A DNA stretch of 64,000 bases from Polyodon spathula (lineage: Eukaryota > Chordata > Actinopteri > Acipenseriformes > Polyodontidae). The DNA lies in the NCBI RefSeq assembly GCF_017654505.1, contig NC_054548.1, positions 27,808,969 to 27,872,968 on the forward strand. The letters are read 5' to 3'. Position numbers and translations under genes: made by a program. Shown in pieces: positions 57,091 through 64,000 of this stretch (position 1 is the stretch's first letter; each line of letters starts with the position of its first letter). A model generated the notes under the pieces. The model searched no databases. It was not told the DNA's origin and saw nothing but the letters and a program-made list of their open reading frames with translations.

Positions 57091-57708
57091 GGTGACGTCA
57101 GACCAGAAACAGGAACCGATACAGAAGAGACACAGAGAGGTGGAGTTTGGTGAAGCTGAGTGCTTGGTTGTGCGCAGCATTTAATGATTAAACAAACAGA
57201 AAATAAAATGTTGAAAGACAAACAAAACACAGGACACTGCACTTGAGGCCAAAATAAATAGACAAACTAAATATACTAACACTAGACAGACAGACAAACG
57301 AGTAGACGAACACACAAACACGGTGAGTTAAATTAATTTACGTTTTTACTTTCTCCTCTCCACACCCGTTCTCCAATCACTGAACACACAACCCCGAGTG
57401 AGTGAAAACATGCCGCTTTTATGCAACTGTACCGAGACTCGGTTGCTAAACAATCATTCAATTGGAGTCTTGGTACAACTGCATGTGAATTAATAAAAGT
57501 GCAATTCCCCGTGCTCACATATTATTACATTTTACCTGCATGTGAAGTGCTGTGCAATCTTCGTGTCTAAATACAAATACACATTTTAAACACTTGTGCA
57601 CATAACTCATATTACATACCATGTACCCATGACTATACACCAACATTAACACACTACATGCAACATACAACACAGAAATACACACAGGGGCAGGGCAACA
57701 TTGCCACA
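57091..57708 (-). mobile_element. truncated solo LTR of the A/D family (minus strand)
   Basis: On the minus strand it begins TGTGGCAATGTTGCC at 57708 and matches element A's LTR through the dyad, the GTGAGTGG-like block and the TTTCTGGTCTGACGTCACC block. It loses similarity before the usual GTGACA end. No target duplication was found, consistent with truncation. Confidence 0.8.
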
Positions 57709-58439
57709 GGTGTTCTGTGATATTTAAATGTGAGCCACCTGTTACTGAATTTCCTTCAGTGGTTTGAGGTGAACAGGCAACCCAATCTAGAGCCATAACT
57801 GACCACTGGTAAAGGGTATCCTAGATTGCATATGAACTGTGAATTTAATTTATTCATTAAAACACTTAGAACAAAAACCTGCTAAATTGTAATAGTTTAT
57901 GGGTGTCCTGGGGGTGGTGATAAAATCTGCTAAAACATTTACATTAATAAAACTATGCAAGCAGTATGTATTCTAGCTAATATAGTTTCAGCTGTTTATT
58001 GTACCACGAGTTGAATTTTACAAACAAGAATAATGCACAAATAATATACAGTCGTCTCACCATAACTATTTAAAATGGAAAACAAATAAAATGCACTGAC
58101 TCATACAAACAATCCATTGAATTTACTTTCTGAACTTTTCAAGCCTGCTTAATAATAACAGAGCATCTAGCATTTTGTCAGGTACTTATAGTTCAAAGGG
58201 ACAGCTGAACAACAAATCTGTGCAATAAAACTACAATAAAACCTGGCTTTTTCAATTCCAGAAAACAAACGTCTCCTTCTTGGGAAAGTTCCATCACAGT
58301 AGATGCCTGCTGGAACATCACAGCACCACCCATGAATCAAACTTAAAATCAATCCGCACAACTGCCAGTGTTTTCATTCAGATTTGCCGTGATGACTTTG
58401 TAATGCACATCTATTGGACAGCAAATACTAAACAAGGAC
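57709..58439. other. no gene recognised
   Basis: AT-rich spacer between LTR fragments; nothing else is seen. Confidence 0.5.
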
Positions 58440-59180
58440 TGTGGGAGGGTAGTGGTTAGAGCTTAGGGAAGAACCAGAAATGTCAGCACACAGGAGCTGG
58501 AAGTGATGTTTAGTCCTGGAGCCCTGTACCAACAATGGTATCTGGGCAGGATTTTATTTTAACACACAACGAAAATAAACAACCCAGCATTGCAGAAAAC
58601 AAACAAGAAAACTACCTGGAATACCAGCAATGGTAAACTCAGGTTTCAAATAAAAAGAGTAAACAAAAACATTGCTGTTACAAAAACAACAACGAAGAAA
58701 GCATAGGGTTTCTCTGTGTTTTTCCTCTCACTGCCTCTTGGCTCCCTTCCGAGGAATAAAGAATAGTCCTGAGTTTTTCCCACCACTGTAAACCACCAAG
58801 CTTTTCCAAAGCTTCAGGATTCCGTGAATTACAACAGGTTTGTAAAAGTAAAACAACAAAGCACAGCACATCTCTTCTGTATTTTCAGTTCAGGACAGGA
58901 AGACCAAATGGCAAAACCATGCTGCCTACATACTGCCGAGTCCCACCCCTGCAATCAGTGCGGTGCCCTACATCAGCCAATTGATGAGCACAGCTGACTG
59001 ACTGCAATGATGGGACTGCAATGATGGGACTCGGCAGCCGCGTGGTTCCGCTTTGGGCCAAGATGGCCGCCTGACCCGGAACTTCCAGTCTGGTCAGAGT
59101 TCATCCTCCTGACCCAATCACAGCGCTGCCGGTGGTTAGGAGGGCGAATTACAACAGGGACTCCTTTCAATCCTGTCACA
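58440..59180 (-). mobile_element. candidate solo LTR, fourth family (minus strand)
   Basis: On the minus strand it starts TGTGACAGGA and ends CCCTCCCACA, with AATAAAATCC before the end. A perfect 13-bp inverted repeat (CTGCCGAGTCCCA at 58933-58945, TGGGACTCGGCAG at 59025-59037) lies in the upstream half. The flanking bases AGGAC and AAGAT match at only 3 of 5, so borders are less sure. Confidence 0.58.
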
Positions 59181-59971
59181 AAGATACAATTAGTACAAAT
59201 TTATTTTATTATCCACCGACACTAGCCAATCAATACTTTTTACTGATTAAAACAACCAGACCCGTACCCTCAACTGCCGAATCAACCAATCACAGCCTGT
59301 CATTTAACAGTCAATTTGCTCAATTGACAGTCTTCATCAACCGGGACTATCGCTTAAAATTACAGGGTAATGTGATCTTTTTTAAGAATAATATTGCCAC
59401 TCTTATAACTTGCTAAAATGTACCATGAAATTAACATACGATGACACCCACCGGCAATGCACAAAGGAGTGGATTGTTTTATTAGGACAGCATTATTATA
59501 GAACACTACTTCCATTTTTGTTGTTAACATACCCAATGTTTTAATAGTTTAACACTCAGAAAGTATAGAACAGATAAACAACCCCTCTTTAATAACTTCC
59601 TAGACAAAATGGGTTTTACATGATACCATTTTTGGGAGATACCATGGCAGAAATCAATATATAAAGTAATGAAGCAGACCAACTGGAATAAAACAGAAAT
59701 ATCCCACCCTGAATCCCCAGAAAACAGCAAGATAACTTTATTTTCGATCTTGCTCAGTTAAGTTTTCATTTATTTTCTTCTCAAGTGTGAATAAAACCAT
59801 TTTCTTGCTCACAACATATACTCAGCCATATCAAACTTAATAATGCAGCAAACTGTTTTTAGAATCATAATTATAAAATGTAAATCCCATTGAAAGTGGA
59901 TTCAACAATGCTCATCAAGTTAGACTAATTAGATTTTCTACAAGTTTTGTTCAACGTTATTGCAAAGTAAC
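59181..59971. other. no gene recognised
   Basis: AT-rich spacer. It ends in GTAAC, the target duplication of element C. Confidence 0.5.
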
Positions 59972-60051
59972 TGTGGCAGAGCACAGCTCTGCCTTTTAGA
60001 AATTGGCAGGGATGGGGTTAATTTCCCCCACCTGCTTGGGTTCATTGTGTT

Positions 60052-60124
60052 CAGGTGGCTGGGGTTAATTATATGATTAGTTTAATTAACGATCAATCAG
60101 CGCCCAGCCACCTGACATAAAAGG
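60052..60124 (+). promoter_or_regulatory. dyad plus TATA box in the LTR of element C
   Basis: CAGGTGGCTGGG (60052-60063) and CCCAGCCACCTG (60103-60114) are perfect complements across a 39-nt AT-rich loop. ATAAAAGG follows after 2 bases. The right LTR keeps both arms unchanged (61555-61566 and 61606-61617). Confidence 0.72.
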
Positions 60125-60411
60125 AGGCCTCTGCTTCTCATTAGAGAGGAAGGATCTGAGGAAGCAGGTAGGTGTGTTTTTGGTGTGTGATTTTTGAATT
60201 TTGATAAATCCAGTGAAGGCATTGCCCAGCCTGGAAATTGTTATTTTTGTTAGTTTTGCTTTTTGTCTTTCTTTTTGTGTTTAAATTGCTTTGTTTTGGC
60301 CCTTGTGCACGTTTATTTTGCGTTAATTTATAATAAAAAATATATATATATATATATTTTTGAACTGCAGTCTATGTCTGGGCCTCTGTCCACTTGTCAG
60401 CCTGCCACATT

Positions 60412-60429
60412 TGGTGTCAGAGGTGGGAT
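60412..60429 (+). promoter_or_regulatory. primer-binding site of element C
   Basis: TGGTGTCAGAGGTGGGAT starts 2 bp after the LTR and nearly matches the complement of a vertebrate tRNA-Leu 3' end as I remember it. Confidence 0.68.
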
Positions 60430-60509
60430 AGCGCCACCTAGAGGCTCAGAGCAGTATTATTATTTTTTTTTAATTTTTGGGATTATTTTTTTTTTGAAAA
60501 AAAAAAAAA

Positions 60510-61502
60510 ATGGGAAAGAAGAGCAGACAGCGGCAAAGGCAGGACAAGCAGCAGCTGAAGAAATGTAAGCTGCTGCAGCCACCACTGGAGGACACGGCCA
60601 GCCTATTCCCTTGGTGTTCCTGATGCGGGAAGGAGGACCATCGTTGGGGGTCCTGCCCAGATGTGTCACCGGCAAACTGGTGTAGCCGGTGTGAGGAGGA
60701 CGGCCACAACTGGGCAGGATGCCCCTACAACCAGGCCCAGGAAGAGGTGCAGTATTCACCCCGGGCATCAGGGGCCACCCCACTACCTCCAGCACCACCA
60801 CCTTCACCACCATCCCAGGAGATCTGGGACTGGTTGATGCACCCTGAGGCAGACCTCGTCCACTTTCTCCCCATAGTTATCAACACGCTGTGGCGTCGAG
60901 ATGGGGAGAGGTGGGAACAGTGGGAGGAACAACACCACCCGGCGTCCTTCCCAGAGGTTGCCCTCATGGTGGTTAATTACCTGGCGGTAGACATGGGAGA
61001 TGCCCCGGTCACTCCAATAAAGAAGGGTGAGCCGCCTTCCCGAGAGCCAGAGAGGGGTGAGCCGCCTTCCCGAGAGCCAGAGAGGGGTGAGCCACCTTCC
61101 CGAGAGCCAGAGAGGGGTGAGCCGCTTCCTGGGAGCCAGAGAGGGGTGAGCCGCCTTCCCGGGAGCCAGAGAGGGGTGAGGAGCTGCCGTCGTCCCCAGA
61201 GCCAGAGAGGGGTGAGGAGCTGCCGTCGCCCCCAGAGCCAGAGAGAGGTGAGGAGCTGCCGTCGTCCCCAGAGCCAGAGAGGGGTGAGGAGCTGCCGTCG
61301 CCCCCAGAGCCAGAGAAAGGTGAGGAGCTGCCGTCGCTCCAAGAGCCAGAGAGGGAGGATGATCTGCCGTCGTCCCTACAGCCAGAGAGGGAAGATGATC
61401 TGCCGTCGTCCCCAGAGCCCGAGAGGGAGGAGCCGCCGCTTGCAGCCGGTGTACGTTGTACATGGGGGGAGGTGTGTGGCAGAACACAGCTCTGCCCTTT
61501 AG
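60510..61502 (+). pseudogene. zinc-knuckle/Pro-Glu-rich ORF of element C (one stop)
   Basis: The ATG at 60510 follows a 14-A leader. The start MGKKSRQRQRQDKQQLKK is very basic. A first knuckle (60615-60656) has the form CS-stop-CGKEDHRWGSC with TGA at 60621, which could be a CGA to TGA change. A second, CSRCEEDGHNWAGC (60681-60722), is intact. Next come a Pro-rich segment, VALMVVNYLAVDMG (shared with element A) and long tandem repeats. Apart from the TGA, the 331-codon frame is open and runs into the right LTR. The position of the stop inside a zinc knuckle would abolish that knuckle. Confidence 0.75.
61024..61430 (+). repeat. 30-bp and 36-bp coding minisatellites in element C
   Basis: About five 30-bp units (GAGCCGCCTTCCCGAGAGCC type) are followed by about seven 36-bp units (GAGGAGCTGCCGTCGTCCCC type). 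Both periods are multiples of three. Confidence 0.93.
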
Positions 61503-61907
61503 AAATTGGCATGGATGGGGTTAAATTCCCCTACCTGCCTGGGTTCGTTGTGTTCAGGTGGCTGGGGTTGATTAGATGATTAGTTTAATTAACGATCAAT
61601 CAGCGCCCAGCCACCTGACATAAAAGGAAGCCTCTGCTTCTCATTAGAGAGGAGGGAGCTGAGGAAGCAGGTTGGTGTTTTTGTGGTGTGTGATTTTTGA
61701 ATTTTGATAAATCCAGTGAAGGCATTGCCCAGCCTGGAAATTGTTATTTTTGTTAGTTTTGCTTTTTGTCTTTCTTTTTGTGTTTTAAATCGCTTTGTTT
61801 TGGCCCTTGTGCCCTTTTATTTTTGTGTATTTATAATAAAATAATTATTTTTTTGAACTACAGACTGTCTCTGGGCCTCTATCCACTCGTCAGCCTGCCA
61901 CAGTAAC

Positions 61908-63033
61908 CATAGGAATAACATTTAGATGTATTTTATTATACAAAAGACATAGATGTTGCAATGAAAATCATGCCATATAATGTGAAACGTATACAGTACA
62001 TTGCAAATTAATAAACTATCAATAAATTCCCAAATGGGCAAATTGAGTTTTTGCATTTAAGATAATGCCTTCAGATCAGGTCTTAGGTGTCAAGGTGATA
62101 TTGACTATTTGGGAAGTAAATGTAACCCAATCTACCAGACTTTGAAACTCTGATAACAGCACTGGCTGGATTGGTATTCCTTTTTAAAATACTTTTTTGA
62201 GGGTTGATGTGGTGTAGTGGCGGGCAGTCAAGGTTGGTCAGTGACAGAAATAGCAAACGCTAAACACAGAACTTCAGCAACAGGTGTCATTGCACACTTT
62301 TTTCATAAATAAGGAAAGGTTTAAACAAAACTCTTACACTAAACACACTCTATCACAAATAAACAAAATGACACCCAAACTACAGCTATTCCGATGCAGG
62401 GCAAAAAGCACAAATTGTTGCTCTCAGCCTTTCTCTTTTTTGCCAGAAGGTCTAGAGCTGTTTTGTATGTATATTGTGACTTGATATCACAGGCATGTGT
62501 TTACAAATTACTTGGCTAGTTACATGTTTTGTGTATGTTGATTTATTATTATCATATATTCTATTATTTTTTATTTTATTAAAATATTCTTCTACTTCCT
62601 GAATTCCTTTTTACATTTCCACTTTGACAATTTCTTTCAACATTGCTTTTTACATTCATGCTTTTATTTCAGCAGGATAGGCAAGGCTAGGATGTGAACA
62701 TTCTAAAACATTGTGGAAAGTGTATGTCATATAGAATCATAAGAAGATACAGTGAAAGATCAGAAGTAGCAGAGACCAGTATGCATATGTCATATAGAAT
62801 CATGAGAATGAGATATATTGAAAAACGAGAAGTAGCAAAGACACAACAGCTAATTACAGATATCAGGCTTAAAAAGCATGGAAAACAAGAGAGAACAAGT
62901 GGGTCTTGAGAGATGATTTAAAGCGAGTGACGTTGGGAGAATCACACCCCAAAGCTGGGAGAGAGTTCCAGTATATGATAATACTAGTCACCAAGCAGCC
63001 GTCAGAGCTAAGTGACGGTGTGCTACTCATTAA
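61908..63033. other. unassigned DNA with a short duplication
   Basis: Two diverged copies of about 60 bp beginning ATGTCATATAGAATCAT lie at about 62724 and 62787. The segment 62890-63020 looks like a fragment of an interspersed repeat that I cannot classify. Confidence 0.5.
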
Positions 63034-64000
63034 CACTAGAACTGCAGAGATTGGCTCCATTTTAAAATGGTTTCGATATGAAAATGAAAAACAATTGGAT
63101 ACAACTTCATATTTTTATTTATGAATATCATGCAAAACATTTTCAGAGCAGAAACACTGTTTTACGAGAAGATCACTTAGAAATAAACATGAAAAACTGT
63201 AATAAAATAAACTTTATGCAATAAACGCCTGTGTAAACAGGTGTAGAAAGCTGTATGCACATATAAAATTATAAAACATAAATAACTAGTTATAAAAATA
63301 GAATAAAACAAAAATATAACATAACTTATGCAACGTGAAAGCGCTTTGAGTGAAACAAAGTTCAAATCTACGCAGAAAACACGTTTTACAACTGTACCAC
63401 TGCATTTGCCTCAAACTGCCATTTCCCATGGGCACAGACATCGAAAGTTCTGTTTTCATTGCATTTAGCAACCTGACATTGTCTTTTATTCTGTGCGCCA
63501 GTGGGCGTAGTGCTTGCTGAAGGTTGAGGAGCATTTGTTGAGCAGCTTTCGTGTCTCTTATCAAAATGTTTCTGCCATAGCTCCAGGGCAAGCTGCAAAA
63601 TGAAGTCCCTCATTTGATCCCTTAGTGATTCTGTTGCTGGTGCACTCAACCAAAGCTTTGATGCTGCCCGGTCCAAAACATTATAAAAAACCACAGGCCA
63701 CCTGCGAGTACCATCTCTGACAGAATACACCTGTGCCATTTGATCCAGTATATCCACATCGTATTTTGTTGCGTTGTGAAATGCAAGTCTCTGGCTTTTG
63801 TTCAGCGTCAGTCCAGATGGTCACTGATCTGTGCACAGAGCTTAGAAAATGCACTTTTCTTTTTTCTTTTTTTTTTTTTTTTTTGCACTTTCACACTCAG
63901 AGTGGCACAGTAGTTATGCCTGAGAAATGTAGTGTTCAAAATAATAATATATGATGTATAGAATGACTTTCATCAGTGTTTCAAGCACTCAAAAGGATTA
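63034..64000 (-). mobile_element. piggyBac element, 3' part, running off the window
   Basis: TTAA at 63030-63033 is followed by CACTAGAACTGCAGAG, similar to the end of the piggyBac element at 47096-49593 (CACTGAAACTGC). The transposase is read on the minus strand, so the missing 5' part lies beyond the right edge. Confidence 0.72.
63386..63800 (-). pseudogene. piggyBac transposase C-terminal part
   Basis: TKYDVDILDQMAQVYSVRDG includes the conserved Asp of the DQM motif, preceded by a frameshift near 63770. The downstream part shows RRWPVVFYNVLD, RDQMRDFILQLALELW and the beginning of the Cys-rich end (VAKCNENRTFDVC). It is closely related in layout to the transposase at 47479. Upstream from about 63840 there is a poly(T) tract and the protein can no longer be followed. 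Confidence 0.82.

Larger units (their letters stand above)
59972..61902 (+). mobile_element. LTR retrotransposon C, non-autonomous
   Basis: LTRs of 438 bp (59972-60409) and 428 bp (61475-61902) begin TGTGGCAGA and end TGCCACA. The exact duplication GTAAC flanks it (59967-59971 and 61903-61907). The 1.07-kb interior is one zinc-knuckle/Pro-Glu-rich ORF with a single internal stop. A G-rich polypurine tract (about 61463-61474) precedes the right LTR. LTR sequence differs from A, B and D, but the order of parts is the same. Confidence 0.93.

Noticed and set aside
60804..61512. Long minus-strand open frames over element C
   Set aside because: They are shadows of the 30/36-bp coding repeats, whose period keeps all frames open.

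Overview
The window looks like non-genic, transposon-saturated DNA from a ray-finned fish. It is AT-rich, has no recognisable host gene, rRNA, tRNA or CRISPR array, and is packed with vertebrate-type mobile elements: Tc1/mariner, pogo-like, piggyBac and hAT DNA transposons, a CR1-clade LINE, a restriction-like-endonuclease LINE, and several LTR retrotransposon families. The LINE tail and the LTRs remind me of sturgeon/paddlefish repeats, but that is memory and not proof.

Layout. 1-2262 is AT-rich with a CA/A microsatellite. 2263-5460 is a pogo-like element split by a 2.5-kb Tc1-type element (2454-4978). Inside its terminal repeats the Tc1 element carries a foreign promoter and a piece of an intron-containing gene joined to half a transposase. 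6082-7701 is a second Tc1. 8212-11647 is a complete LTR retrotransposon (A). 12060-12655 is a TTAA-flanked piggyBac-type MITE, followed by a degraded CR1 LINE (12757-15518). 17880-22430 is a Tc1 cluster with an inverted pair and TA microsatellites. 22806-25288 holds a solo LTR, two back-to-back TTAA MITEs and a hAT-like MITE. 25.3-31.9 kb is mostly unassigned DNA with simple repeats. 31893-37416 is a younger CR1 copy on the minus strand, interrupted by LTR element B (33449-36004). 41.4-45.6 kb is a decayed R2/HERO-like LINE. 47096-49593 is a piggyBac element with a solo LTR inside its transposase. 49783-52257 is LTR element D (minus strand). 56.3-59.2 kb has three solo or truncated LTRs. 59972-61902 is LTR element C. 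From 63034 a second piggyBac runs off the right edge.

Two themes stand out. First, the Tc1-type element at 2454 has acquired a promoter with two arrays of heat-shock elements and a TATA box, one exon, one intron and part of a second exon. It joins this to the catalytic half of its own transposase through a 36-bp perfect inverted repeat that records a template switch. Second, four LTR elements (A, B, C, D) have LTRs, a primer-binding site, an A-rich leader, zinc knuckles and Pro/Glu-rich minisatellite-coding ORFs, but no protease, reverse transcriptase or integrase. Their LTRs carry an inverted repeat just upstream of the TATA box whose arm sequence differs between families while the pairing is kept.

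All calls come from reading the sequence. No database search was possible, so family names are by recognition of motifs.
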